Source of the DNA: Bacteriovoracaceae bacterium
Lineage (GTDB): Bacteria; Bdellovibrionota; Bacteriovoracia; Bacteriovoracales; Bacteriovoracaceae
NCBI GenBank assembly: GCA_021737405.1
Contig: JAIPEG010000003.1
Location: forward strand, 62,001 to 126,000
Length of the DNA: 64,000 bases
Direction: 5' to 3'
The notes under the pieces were generated by a model that worked only from the letters and a program-made list of their open reading frames with translations, made no database searches and was not told the DNA's origin. Positions 51,006 through 60,556 of this stretch are shown one piece after another; position 1 is the first letter of the stretch; the number at the start of each line of letters is the position of its first letter. A program made the position numbers and the translations under genes.

Positions 51006-52416
51006 TTGAAATTCCAACAACTTTATAAATTTTCAATTTACGCCAGCCTCTTACTAATGAAAATTGGTAGTTATCAATAAATTCACTTCTTAATTTTTCA
51101 ATTTTCTTTTTATCTTTGTCTACAACAACAAAAAGAAAATCATTCTTATTATTATTTTGAAGTTTTACCATTAATTCATCAAATATTATAACCTCTAAAT
51201 TATAATGGGCTTTAAGTTTTTTAGTATAAAAATCAAACATTTCAGGGTAAGGAGTAGGATACGGACTTAAATAGTAAATTTTTTCTTTGATATTTTCTCT
51301 TTCCTCATAGAGAAAACTTGTTGCTTCTCTCCACTCAGGCTTTTTGTAGGATTTAAAAAAGTTTCCTGACCAGTAATGATGAGAAAATGCTAATAAAGTA
51401 ACCATATAGCAAAATGCGATAACTTTCCTATGCTTTTCTTTTACAGAGGCCAATGCCAGCCCAATGGATAAAGAAACAAATGGAGTACTAAAATAGCCAA
51501 ACCTACCGTTAAATTGGTTTAGAGGCAAAATAAAATAAAGAAGAGCTGGGGTAATGGCCAGCAAAATGATTAGTAAAACGGTATGACCATAGAATTCCTG
51601 CCAGCAACGCAGGATATTAATAAAAAGAGAAAATATAAAAAACAAAGATAATATATGTATGAATATAGAATAGACGCTCTCACTTCCGAGCCAAAAGTTA
51701 AAGGTATTAAAAAAGAAATAACTTAGAGCTTCATAGTGATAACTCCAACTACCATAATCCCAGAATTGAGTCTTAGTTAATTGAGTATTAAAAACATAGG
51801 GTAAGAAGAAAGCACAAGCACTCAATAAAGCGAGAACATGATAAAGAGAAACTTTTCTTAATCTAAATATGTCAAAAGTAAAAAGGATCACGAAATACAA
51901 ATAAAGAAGGTAATGAGCTTGCAAGGCCAGCAAATATATCATGAAGGCAATCGTATTTTTTTTCTTAATAAAATGCCAATAAAAAAATTGAATAAGTAGA
52001 AAAGCACCAAAAGCATAAGGTCTAATTTCAGCACTGTAGCGAAAAACAGTTCCTAAACATAGAAAACTGACAGCACCTATGGCAGCATAAAGTGATGTAC
52101 TTTTGTTTCTCAAAATTAAAAAAATCGTAAATGCTGATAAATAATTAAAAAGAAAACTTATGACTCTAAGTTTAGCCTCCGTAACGTCTCCAATAATGAT
52201 CGTCCAAGATTTTAGTAGTAATGAAAACAACGGTGGGTGAAGATGATCAACTTTGTAGTTAAATATGCTAAGCCAATCTAAATTGGTGATAAAAAGACTA
52301 CCAAGCTCATCATACCAGAATGATTCAAAACCGAGATTAGTAAACCTTACAATAGTTACGCCGATCAAAATAAAGGCACAAAGAGCGAGTAGAGAGCGAT
52401 CAAATATTAATTTCAC
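50995..52416 (-). CDS. GT39-type membrane glycosyltransferase, copy A
   Basis: 473 residues with about 11 membrane helices. GTG start with GGAGG 6 bp upstream. The first loop has the acidic catalytic motif SFWYDELGSLF, followed by DHLHPPLFSLLLKSWT, as in PMT/ArnT-type (GT-C fold) transferases, which move sugars from lipid carriers to periplasmic targets. The soluble C-terminal part (KIEKLRSEFIDNYQFSLVRG) is small. It is closely related throughout to copy B. The start codon and Shine-Dalgarno lie within DNA homologous to the flavoprotein 3' end. Confidence 0.87.
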   Translation of the reverse strand: MKLIFDRSLLALCAFILIGVTIVRFTNLGFESFWYDELGSLFITNLDWLSIFNYKVDHLHPPLFSLLLKSWTIIIGDVTEAKLRVISFLFNYLSAFTIFLILRNKSTSLYAAIGAVSFLCLGTVFRYSAEIRPYAFGAFLLIQFFYWHFIKKKNTIAFMIYLLALQAHYLLYLYFVILFTFDIFRLRKVSLYHVLALLSACAFFLPYVFNTQLTKTQFWDYGSWSYHYEALSYFFFNTFNFWLGSESVYSIFIHILSLFFIFSLFINILRCWQEFYGHTVLLIILLAITPALLYFILPLNQFNGRFGYFSTPFVSLSIGLALASVKEKHRKVIAFCYMVTLLAFSHHYWSGNFFKSYKKPEWREATSFLYEERENIKEKIYYLSPYPTPYPEMFDFYTKKLKAHYNLEVIIFDELMVKLQNNNKNDFLFVVVDKDKKKIEKLRSEFIDNYQFSLVRGWRKLKIYKVVGISNDK

Positions 52417-52635
52417 CGCTTTCCTCCAGGGCCTTCTTTATAGACGATCTCCATATTGTACTACTCCCACTCTGCAACTCGACCGAGGAACCTGACTTTT
52501 TTATTTTTATCAAACACTACTTAAGCAGAATCTGAGTAATTAAAATCAATTAGGTCCTTACCATTTTACTATAATAACTCTCCTTTAGTATTCGTAGTAA
52601 GGATTCCCTAATTCTATAGTTTGATCAATGAGATT
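52413..52635 (-). pseudogene. decayed 3' remnant of the UDP-galactopyranose-mutase-like gene
   Basis: The gap between the two GT39 genes aligns with the 3' end of the flavoprotein gene at 54030-55247. Read on the minus strand it retains LIDFNYSDSA (intact: LIDLHYSDYA), then RFLGRVAEWE (intact: RLLGRFAEWE) and YNMEI (intact: YNMDI) in one frame. Two Tyr positions have become stop codons and about 16 codons are missing between the blocks; upstream of that the similarity continues more weakly (YRIRES against YRITEC). It ends at the start of GT39 copy A exactly as the intact gene overlaps copy B. This shows tandem duplication of a flavoprotein-GT39 unit and later loss. Confidence 0.82.
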
Positions 52636-52639
52636 CCCT

Positions 52640-54046
52640 TTAATTTGAATTTCTACTTGCACTATAGATTTTTAATCTGCGCCAACCTTGCACCAAATTG
52701 AATTCATATTGACTAAAGAACTTTTTCTTAAGTATTTCTATGCTTTCATTTTCCTTATCTACGATAACAAAAAGAAAATCCTTTTCTTTATTATCAAAAT
52801 TCTTCTCTAAATCTTCAAATAAAATGATTTCTAAGCTATAGTAATTCTTGATCTTGTCAATATAGTAATCAAAAGTTTCAGGTTCCATAATAGGGTAAGG
52901 ACTAATGTAATATAGTTTTCTTTTTAAAATATCCTTTTTTTCAAAGAGATAATTTGTCGACTCTCTCCATTCAGGTTTTTTTTTGTATTTAAAATAGTTT
53001 CCTGACCAGTAGTAATGAGAAAAGGCCAATAAAGTAAGCAAGTAACAAAAGGTAATTCCTTTTCTAAAGTCTTCTTTAGTTCTGCCAGCGGCAAGCCCAA
53101 TAGAGATAGCAATAAAAGGGTTACTAAAATAGTAAAATCTCTCTAAAACAAGATTAAGGGGCAATATGGCAAAAAGAAGAACAGGTGTTAGTGATAATAG
53201 CACCACAAGAATATCATCGCTTAACTTCTGACGCCAACTCATAGCATTTACAATAATTGAACCAATGAAAGCGAAGGATAACAAATAGATAAATATAGAA
53301 TAGACGTTTTCGTTTTCATGCCAAAAATTAAAAGTATTCAAAAAGAAATAAGAGATTGCACCAAAATGATAACTCCAATGACTATAGTCCCAATAAGGTC
53401 CCTGTCCTAATTCACTTCTGAGCACATAGAGCAAGAAAAATCCACAAGCACACAATAAAGAAGAAATATGAAAAAGAGATAGTTTTCTTAATCTAAAAAT
53501 ATCAAAAGTTAATATGATAAAAAAATACAAATAAAGCAGGTATTGGGTCTGTAAGGCCATTAAATAAAAAACAAAAGCCAGTAGCTTTTTATCTTTAATA
53601 AAATACCAATAAAAAAATTGAATGAGTAGAAAGGCACCAAGAGCGTATGGCCTAATTTCAGCACTGTAGCGAAAGACACTGCCTAAACACAGAAAACTAA
53701 CAGCACCTAAAGCAGCATAGAGCTTATTACATTTGTTTTTTAGGATTAAAAAAATTGTTAACGCTGACAAATTATTAAAAAGAAAGCTTAATGCCCTTAG
53801 CTTAGCCTCTGTTATCTCACCAATAATTATCGTCCAAGCTTTTAGTAGTAAAGAAAATAACTGTGGGTGAAAGAAATCATATTTGTTTTCAATGATACTT
53901 AGCCAATTAAGTTTAGATAGAAAAAGACTACCACGCTCATCATGCCACAACGATTCAAAACCGAGATTAATCCCCCTTGAAAATGTAACTAAAATGAAGA
54001 TACTAACGCAAAGAAAGAAAGAGGAGCGATTAAGAGTTAATCTCAT
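52640..54046 (-). CDS. GT39-type membrane glycosyltransferase, copy B
   Basis: Start at ATG 54046 with GGAGGA 5 bp upstream; an upstream extension to 54106 lies inside the flavoprotein gene. 468 residues, same plan as copy A: SLWHDERGSLF (an Arg where copy A has Leu), DFFHPQLFSLLLKAWT (one of the usual two prolines replaced by Gln), about 11 helices, and a short soluble end. It overlaps the flavoprotein stop by 17 bp, so the two are coupled. Since copy B keeps its flavoprotein partner, it is probably the original arrangement. Acceptor unknown. Confidence 0.86.
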   Translation of the reverse strand: MRLTLNRSSFFLCVSIFILVTFSRGINLGFESLWHDERGSLFLSKLNWLSIIENKYDFFHPQLFSLLLKAWTIIIGEITEAKLRALSFLFNNLSALTIFLILKNKCNKLYAALGAVSFLCLGSVFRYSAEIRPYALGAFLLIQFFYWYFIKDKKLLAFVFYLMALQTQYLLYLYFFIILTFDIFRLRKLSLFHISSLLCACGFFLLYVLRSELGQGPYWDYSHWSYHFGAISYFFLNTFNFWHENENVYSIFIYLLSFAFIGSIIVNAMSWRQKLSDDILVVLLSLTPVLLFAILPLNLVLERFYYFSNPFIAISIGLAAGRTKEDFRKGITFCYLLTLLAFSHYYWSGNYFKYKKKPEWRESTNYLFEKKDILKRKLYYISPYPIMEPETFDYYIDKIKNYYSLEIILFEDLEKNFDNKEKDFLFVIVDKENESIEILKKKFFSQYEFNLVQGWRRLKIYSASRNSN

Positions 54047-55247
54047 CGGCTTCCTCCATGGCCCTTTGTATACATATATCCATGTTGTAGTATTCCCACT
54101 CTGCAAAGCGCCCTAGGAGCCTAATGTTCTTACTCTTTACAAATTTCTTTATTTTTTCAACAGAACCCCTGGTGTTCTCATCATAGACGACATAGGCGTA
54201 ATCAGAGTAATGTAAATCGATTAGTTCATAAAGATCATCATCTTTTTGCTTTAAAAGGTCTTCTTTAGAAATAGAACCAAGGCACTCTGTGATTCTATAA
54301 TTAGACTTTTTTTCTCTCAAAAAGTTTCCAATATAAGCATGCCGATGAAAAAAATGGTCACTTTCAGGATGGTAACTCCAGGTAATATCATTAGACTTGG
54401 CCTTCCAAAAACATGTCGTAATTTTATTATATTTAAGCTTTTTTATTTCTTCACAGATACTCGCGTCGCAATCAATTAATTGATTAATGAGGTTAAGTGG
54501 TCCGGTGTAAATGACCTCATCGAAGTATTCATCGTTCAAGTAGTGCTTTCCATCAATATTTTCGATTTTTTTAATTTTCGTGTTTAACTCAATATTTAGA
54601 CTATTAGATAAAGCTTTAATTAAAGCGCCCTCTCCCTTATTGGGATAATAGAAAGTCGAATGGACCATATCCTTTTCCTTAAAGCCTAAGAAGGATTTTA
54701 GGAAATTTTTGAGATTTCTTTCAGGTAATTTACCCGGCAACCAATCGGTGCTCATCTCTTTTGGTTCTAACCCCCATATCTTCTTGTTATAAGGTAAGAA
54801 GTACGTTTCTGTTAAAATATTTCCAAAGGAAGATCGAAGCCAAGAATCAAAGTTTTGGTGATTTTTTTTGCCTTTTGCAAATAAGTAACTAAAAAGAGCA
54901 CTTATTCCAAAAAGAGGCCAATGGAATATCATTTCACGAAAGGCGTTTTCGATGGGGTACGAAATCAACTTGCCCTTTAAGTGAATTTTAGCATCACGAG
55001 TTACTTCATTCCATTCACTTTTAGGTAAGATTTCCTTAAAGACAAAATCGAGAACATCCTTATTCTTACTATTAAAACAATGTCCACCAGTGAGATGAAA
55101 GGGAACACCATCAATTGTCTTAACCTTTGAAATGCCACCAATCTCACTCTGAGATTCGAAAATTTTGACATCGTGATCTTTGGTTAATCGACCTAGTGCC
55201 AAACCAGATATGCCAGCACCAATAATTGCAATCTTCTTTTTCTTCAT
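54030..55247 (-). CDS. FAD-dependent oxidoreductase, UDP-galactopyranose-mutase-like
   Basis: Start at ATG 55247 (or 55253), right before the FAD-binding GAGISGLALGRL; the open frame upstream is not needed. About 405 residues: KIFESQSEIGGISKVKTIDG, HLTGGHCFN, YNKKIWGLEPKEMSTDWLPG and YYPNKGEGALIKALS. The PYNKKIWG and YYPNKGEGxL blocks fit the UDP-galactopyranose-mutase/protoporphyrinogen-oxidase-like group. In a glycan cluster a mutase that makes furanose sugars is the most natural reading, but an amine-oxidase type is not excluded. Coupled to GT39 copy B. The ribosome site is weak. Confidence 0.82.
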   Translation of the reverse strand: MKKKKIAIIGAGISGLALGRLTKDHDVKIFESQSEIGGISKVKTIDGVPFHLTGGHCFNSKNKDVLDFVFKEILPKSEWNEVTRDAKIHLKGKLISYPIENAFREMIFHWPLFGISALFSYLFAKGKKNHQNFDSWLRSSFGNILTETYFLPYNKKIWGLEPKEMSTDWLPGKLPERNLKNFLKSFLGFKEKDMVHSTFYYPNKGEGALIKALSNSLNIELNTKIKKIENIDGKHYLNDEYFDEVIYTGPLNLINQLIDCDASICEEIKKLKYNKITTCFWKAKSNDITWSYHPESDHFFHRHAYIGNFLREKKSNYRITECLGSISKEDLLKQKDDDLYELIDLHYSDYAYVVYDENTRGSVEKIKKFVKSKNIRLLGRFAEWEYYNMDICIQRAMEEADEINS

Positions 55248-55470
55248 CTGCATTATTTTACTTTGATTATTACATAAATGCGATTTTTGACTCTTGGAGG
55301 ATAACGATATTAATAATTCAAAGTGCCACCTCATCTCTATTACAGAGCACTGAAAAGTAAGACTAGTAAGGTCAACTATCTGAAGCAGAAATAAAAACCC
55401 CTTCATTTATTAATTTGTTAATATTGTTCTAATCATCTCTTTATACTCTTAACTTTTATTGGGTTACTCT

Positions 55471-56067
55471 ATGCGAAATAAGCAATTCATTACTATTTTA
55501 TTGATTACGATCCTTTTCTCATTCACAATAAACTCAAAACAAATTCAAAAGGTATCGAATCTTGGAGTCCAAATGAATATTACCTCTATTAGCTTCTCTG
55601 GCAGCAATCCTTCGATGGGGCCTTACAATCAGATGAGTAGTAATACCTTGAATATGACAACATACCCCGATGAGCTAAAGGCTCTCTTAGATGATACCTT
55701 TGTTAATGGTGTCATGAGTCTTAGAAAATATTTGAAACTATTAAAAGAGAAAAACCATGATGAAATTCTTAAAGTTGAAAGCGCCTATGACCCAGGCAGC
55801 CTGAATTCAGGTCAAAGGATCATTGATCTAAACTTTTCATTTTCTGATGGTACGCACCTTTCACTAGAGGATCTGCGTACTTTTTCTCTACAAGGAAAAG
55901 GCTACCAATCCTTTAAATCCTTAATTCGTGAAAAAGGATCAAAGTATGAGGAACCTGATGAAAGTAAGTTAGATCGCCCCGAATTAACTTCCCCTGCTGG
56001 ATTAGAACGAGAAGAAAATAAAGAGATAGCTGTTCCTCCCCCCTCTGATGTTAAAGACGATATTTAA
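55471..56067 (+). CDS. exported protein of unknown function
   Basis: Start at ATG 55471; the in-frame TTG at 55459 is less likely. Signal peptide KQFITILLITILFSFTINS. About 175 mature residues: a Ser/Asn-rich middle (SFSGSNPSMGPYNQMSSNT), helices (ELKALLDDTFVNGVMSLRKY) and an acidic Pro-rich end (AVPPPSDVKDD). No cysteine. It stands 149 bp before the efflux genes and might belong to their unit; no known adaptor features are visible. Confidence 0.68.
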   Translation: MRNKQFITILLITILFSFTINSKQIQKVSNLGVQMNITSISFSGSNPSMGPYNQMSSNTLNMTTYPDELKALLDDTFVNGVMSLRKYLKLLKEKNHDEILKVESAYDPGSLNSGQRIIDLNFSFSDGTHLSLEDLRTFSLQGKGYQSFKSLIREKGSKYEEPDESKLDRPELTSPAGLEREENKEIAVPPPSDVKDDI

Positions 56068-56216
56068 TCACTACCTCAAAACAGCAAACGTGATAACAAC
56101 AACTTAGGAGACAAGCAAGTCAGATGACCTATCAGTAAAGATCAAATTAAGACCTTTGTCCGATGTAAATTTCACCTAATACCTCTAAATTATCCTTAGC
56201 AATAAGGATGGTTTTA

Positions 56217-57434
56217 ATGAATTTCTATTTTTCTCTAATCGTTTGTGTATTTTTACCTTTTAATTTATTTGCCGAATCTCTTCCCCATTATGTTGAAAAG
56301 GCCATTCAAAGCTCAGGTCTAAAACAGCAATATGTTAATCAATTGAGAGAGATTTCTTTTAGAAAAAAGAATATAGGCCAATTGGAAAACCCCACAATTG
56401 GGTTTGAGTACGGCCGCGTTAAAAATACTGGAATAACCGGAAGCCTCGTCGGTGCGACAATTGAACAAAACCTTCCCATAAACGGACGGCTTGGACTAAG
56501 AGAACGTGGTGAGGACGAAGCTGCCCTGCAAACTTCATTTGAAAATCAATGGAGCTTAAATGAATATAAAGCGCAGCTTATACAAACCTTTTTGGCGTTA
56601 TGGATACAAAGGGAAGAGATCTCTCACGCAAAGCACAGAATTGAAGACCTCGCAGTCCTTAGAAGCTACCTTACCTCCCGAAAGTTCTCTTCTCCTCAAC
56701 AAAAAACTAACGCTTATTTAATAAAGAAAAAAATTGAAGAGATGGAGTATATACTTTTTGAAAATGCACACTTGAAAAAGAAACTTGAAGAGACGCTATC
56801 TGCACTTACAGAAACGACAATCGATAACTTTGACCTGAGGCTTAAGAGTCCAAAAGTTTTAAAGGAGGTTTTTTCAAGGATAACTGTCACCTCCTCTTCT
56901 ATTAAAAACTTTAGAGACTCTGTTTTAAAGAAGAATAATTACTCTCTAGAAGAATATAAAAGAAAATGGATTCCCGACCTAAGGGTTGGTTACTCTTATC
57001 AAAAAGAAAATGTTCCTGGGGGAAATTTAGGTCACGCTATCGGCATCAATTTTGATATACCTCTTTTTGACACTGGAAAAAATAAGAGTGACGAGCTTCG
57101 GGCAAAGAGAAGAGTTCTAGAAGCAAGCTGGAGCCTCAAAGACCTCCAGAGACAATCAAGTCTAAGCGCTCTAAAAGAAAAATTTAGCTACTACTTAAAA
57201 TTATCTGGTGGCTCCCTAAAAGAGAAAGAGAGAATCCACCAAAAAGAGCTGAAGAAGATAAAAGATTACTTTCTAAAAGGGCTAATCAATGCTCAGGCGT
57301 ATCTTGATACAGAGGAAATTAGTCATGACCTTCACTATCGTCAAGTCAATGCTATCCGTGAAATTGTAAATGTATTTGTCGAATCCTCTCTTGAGACAGG
57401 GAAAGACTTTGACCTTAAAGAGGTTCTTCTATGA
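56217..57434 (+). CDS. TolC-family outer-membrane efflux protein
   Basis: ATG 56217 follows AAGG by 10 bp; ATG 56208 is possible. 405 residues with a signal peptide (MNFYFSLIVCVFLPFNLFA). OEP-type features: NPTIGFEYGRVKNTG, EQNLPINGRLGLRERG, long helices, and a second NFDIPLFDTGKNKSDELRAK segment. These form the outer-membrane channel of tripartite pumps (CusC/CzcC-like). It overlaps the RND gene by 4 bp (ATGA), which binds the two as an efflux unit. Confidence 0.9.
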   Translation: MNFYFSLIVCVFLPFNLFAESLPHYVEKAIQSSGLKQQYVNQLREISFRKKNIGQLENPTIGFEYGRVKNTGITGSLVGATIEQNLPINGRLGLRERGEDEAALQTSFENQWSLNEYKAQLIQTFLALWIQREEISHAKHRIEDLAVLRSYLTSRKFSSPQQKTNAYLIKKKIEEMEYILFENAHLKKKLEETLSALTETTIDNFDLRLKSPKVLKEVFSRITVTSSSIKNFRDSVLKKNNYSLEEYKRKWIPDLRVGYSYQKENVPGGNLGHAIGINFDIPLFDTGKNKSDELRAKRRVLEASWSLKDLQRQSSLSALKEKFSYYLKLSGGSLKEKERIHQKELKKIKDYFLKGLINAQAYLDTEEISHDLHYRQVNAIREIVNVFVESSLETGKDFDLKEVLL

Positions 57435-60400
57435 AATATTTTTTTAAAACAATTCTTAATCAAAAAATTTGGATCCTTGCCTTTTTTGCTCTCGTGACAA
57501 GTATTTTCTTAATCACATTGAAAGACATTAAATTAGCGGCATTCCCTGATATTACGAATGTTCAGGTTGTCGTTAATACAAAAACGGGTGCCTTCTCAAC
57601 TGAGCAAATTGAAAAAATTGTAACATATCCAATTGAGATGGAGGTTAGTGGATTACCAGGAGTACAAGAGATTCGCTCTCTTTCTAAATTTGGCCTCTCT
57701 CAGGTTACAATCATCTTTGAAGAGGGTGTGAACCCCTATTTTGCTCGACAGGTTGTTAGTGAAAAGCTTCAAAGTGCCAGTGGAAACCTTCCTCAGGGAG
57801 TAAATCCCGAACTCTCCCCCATGACCACAGGTCTCGGTGAGGTCTTTATGTATGTGCTCACTTACGAAGGGGATAAGAACTTTAAAAGCGAGATAGAGAA
57901 GCTTCAATACTTAAAAGTCATTCAAGAATATCAAATTAGACCAATCTTAAAGAAAGTAAAAGGAGTAGCTGAAGTAGACACTAACGGAGGCTTTAATTCC
58001 GAAATCCATATTAACTACCTTCCAAAGAAATTAAATGAATTTGGGGTCTCTGTTATGGATTTAGTGGAGGCCGTAGAGAAGGCCGGTGTCTTTCATGGTG
58101 GTGGCTATATCCAAAAGGGTGAAAACCAAGTAACCGTGCGCTCTTTTACCCCATTAAATGAACCAAATGATTTAAAAAATTTCCTTATAAAAATTCTCCC
58201 CAACGGAAGACGCATTTATGTAAAGGACGTTGCTGACGTACGAGTGGACTTTGGCCTTCGGGTGGGAAGTGCCACATACAATGGAGAAGAGACTGTTCTT
58301 GGTACTGTTCTAATGAGAGTGGGAGAAAACTCAAGAGAGGTCGCTAATGAAAGTGCTAGGGCGTTAGAGAAGATCAATTTTCCTACAGGTGTAAAGTTAA
58401 CCCCTGTTTATAATAGAACCTTTCTTGTCGATGAAACAATTAAGACCATCAGGAATAACCTTTTTGAGGGAGCTATTTTAGTCATTGTTGTTCTCTTTCT
58501 TGTCCTAGGTCACATTAAGTCAGCAATTCTTGTCTCCTTATCCATTCCTTTTTCAATGATTTTCGCTCTCTTAGGAATGAATATTAATGACATACCTGTC
58601 AACCTTATGAGCTTAGGGGCGATCGACTTTGGCCTCCTCGTTGATGGCCCTGTCGTCTTGGTAGAAAATTATTTAAGAAGGGTATCACTGGAAAATGAAT
58701 CAAATTCCAAACTAGAGGGAAAGAGAAGGATCGAGCTTATCATCGACTCTTGTGCAGAAGTCGCCCCTCCTGTGATTTATGGACTCTTGATCATCATGCT
58801 GGTTTACATACCAATTTTAGGCCTAAGTGGCGTTGAAGGAAAAATGTTTGAACCAATGGCCCTAACGGTATTAATGGCCTTAGGAGCAAGCTTATTAGTG
58901 GCCCTCTTTGTAGTCCCTATCCTCATTTATTATTTTATCTTTCCATTGGTAGGAATTCATGAAGAGCCTATTTTCTTTAGAATTCTTCATAAAGGTTATA
59001 TCTTTGCTCTTCCCAAAGTTCTCGCTTTCAAAATACCCGTTATCCTTTTTGCGCTTACTCTTAGTGGTATTGGTCTTTTTCTCTTTTTAAACCTTGGGTC
59101 TGACTTTGCCCCACAACTTGATGAAAGAGACCTTGTTATTGGTTTAGTAAGGGATTCAAGGCAGAGCATTGAAGTCTCCACGAAAAGACAAGTTGAGGCC
59201 GAAAAAATCATTAAAAAAGTACCTGAGGTAGACCTTGTCTTTTCTAGACTTGGAACACCCGAGAGTGCTACCGATCCCATGGGACCAAACTTTGCCGACA
59301 CTTTTGTTATCCTTAAAAAAGATCAGAGTGAGTGGAGGAAAGTCGCTGGAAAAACTATCTCAAAGGAGCAAGTTTTTAATGAGATAAAAGTGGAGCTAGA
59401 AAAAGGCCAACCTCAACAAGACATCAGTGCCACTCAGCCCATAGAGATGAGATTCAATGAGATTTTAGAAGGTTCAAGGGCCGACGTGACTTTTAGAGTT
59501 TTGGGACCAGACTTAGAGAAATTAGTTGAATACGCTGAAATCGCTCATAATACTCTTAAAGAGATTGATGGGGTTGAATCCGTAGAATTTGATGCTTTAA
59601 CTGGTCTTACGAAGAGTGAAGTTTTAGATATCCAGGTAGACCAAAAGAAGGCCAGTGAAACGGGAATTCCCGTACACCTCATTGATGAACAACTCGAAAC
59701 TGCTCTTGCAGGTAAAGAGCTCGGTTACCTCTTAAAGGGAGACCAAAAATTACCCGTAATCCTTCATCTCGATGAATCGTTAAGAAATAGTATCGATCAA
59801 ATGAAAAAAATCCCACTAACCCATCCCGAGGGGGGGAGCCTTCCCGCTGATGAGGTCGCAGATTTTAAACTAACCGAGAAAGTTACCACAATTGCGAGAA
59901 GTTTCGGACGACGTTACTCAGCAGTAAGCGTCTATCTAGCTGGAAGAGATGTTGCGAGCTTTGTTGAAGAAGCAAAGAAGAAGATTGAAGGAGCTCTATC
60001 ACTAGAACCTGGTTATGAGATTGAGTGGGGTGGACAGTTTAAGAACCTAGAGAGGGCACAAAAAACCTTAAGTTTAATTATCCCCATTACCCTACTCTTT
60101 ATTTTTCTACTCATTTATAAAATGACAAATTCAGTGGTACAAACACTGATCATTTTCTCTGTCATTCCAGCAGGAGGCGCAGGCGGTGCGATCCTTCTCT
60201 TTTTAAGAGATATTAATTTTAGTGTCTCTGCAGCTGTTGGCTTTATTGCGTTATCAGGTATTGTTGTTCTTAACTCCTTGGTGCTTGTGAGCTTTGTGAA
60301 CCAAAAAATCGAAGAAGGACAAGTTATAGACCATGCCATCCTTTCGGGATCAATAGCTCGTCTAAGACCTGTTGGAATGACGGCATTAGTTGCAGCTCTT

Positions 60401-60556
60401 GGTTTTATCCCTATGGCCTTTAATACTGGACTTGGTGCTGAGGTCCAAAGACCATTGGCGACGGTTGTAATTGGGGGATTAATGACGGCCACTCCAGCAA
60501 CCTTATTTCTTACCCCGTCATTATTGGCCATGTTTTTAAAGCGGATAAGAGCTTAA
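57431..60556 (+). CDS. HME-type RND efflux pump (CzcA/CusA-like)
   Basis: 1041 residues. Two RND halves with 12 helices in total. The metal-export hallmark is present in helix 4: GAIDFGLLVDGPVVLVENYL (Asp, Asp, Glu of the HME subfamily). N-terminal KDIKLAAFPDITNVQVVVNT and QVTIIFEEGVNPYFARQ are typical of CzcA/CusA. Proton-driven export of heavy-metal cations is likely. Strikingly, no periplasmic adaptor (CzcB/CusB) gene lies in the unit; one elsewhere must be used. The 3' end overlaps the convergent regulator gene by 4 bp. Confidence 0.93.
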   Translation: MKYFFKTILNQKIWILAFFALVTSIFLITLKDIKLAAFPDITNVQVVVNTKTGAFSTEQIEKIVTYPIEMEVSGLPGVQEIRSLSKFGLSQVTIIFEEGVNPYFARQVVSEKLQSASGNLPQGVNPELSPMTTGLGEVFMYVLTYEGDKNFKSEIEKLQYLKVIQEYQIRPILKKVKGVAEVDTNGGFNSEIHINYLPKKLNEFGVSVMDLVEAVEKAGVFHGGGYIQKGENQVTVRSFTPLNEPNDLKNFLIKILPNGRRIYVKDVADVRVDFGLRVGSATYNGEETVLGTVLMRVGENSREVANESARALEKINFPTGVKLTPVYNRTFLVDETIKTIRNNLFEGAILVIVVLFLVLGHIKSAILVSLSIPFSMIFALLGMNINDIPVNLMSLGAIDFGLLVDGPVVLVENYLRRVSLENESNSKLEGKRRIELIIDSCAEVAPPVIYGLLIIMLVYIPILGLSGVEGKMFEPMALTVLMALGASLLVALFVVPILIYYFIFPLVGIHEEPIFFRILHKGYIFALPKVLAFKIPVILFALTLSGIGLFLFLNLGSDFAPQLDERDLVIGLVRDSRQSIEVSTKRQVEAEKIIKKVPEVDLVFSRLGTPESATDPMGPNFADTFVILKKDQSEWRKVAGKTISKEQVFNEIKVELEKGQPQQDISATQPIEMRFNEILEGSRADVTFRVLGPDLEKLVEYAEIAHNTLKEIDGVESVEFDALTGLTKSEVLDIQVDQKKASETGIPVHLIDEQLETALAGKELGYLLKGDQKLPVILHLDESLRNSIDQMKKIPLTHPEGGSLPADEVADFKLTEKVTTIARSFGRRYSAVSVYLAGRDVASFVEEAKKKIEGALSLEPGYEIEWGGQFKNLERAQKTLSLIIPITLLFIFLLIYKMTNSVVQTLIIFSVIPAGGAGGAILLFLRDINFSVSAAVGFIALSGIVVLNSLVLVSFVNQKIEEGQVIDHAILSGSIARLRPVGMTALVAALGFIPMAFNTGLGAEVQRPLATVVIGGLMTATPATLFLTPSLLAMFLKRIRA

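Noticed and set aside
52640-54106. Start of GT39 copy B at 54106
   Set aside because: The extension lies inside the flavoprotein gene and lacks a ribosome site, whereas GGAGGA precedes ATG 54046 and matches the start of copy A.
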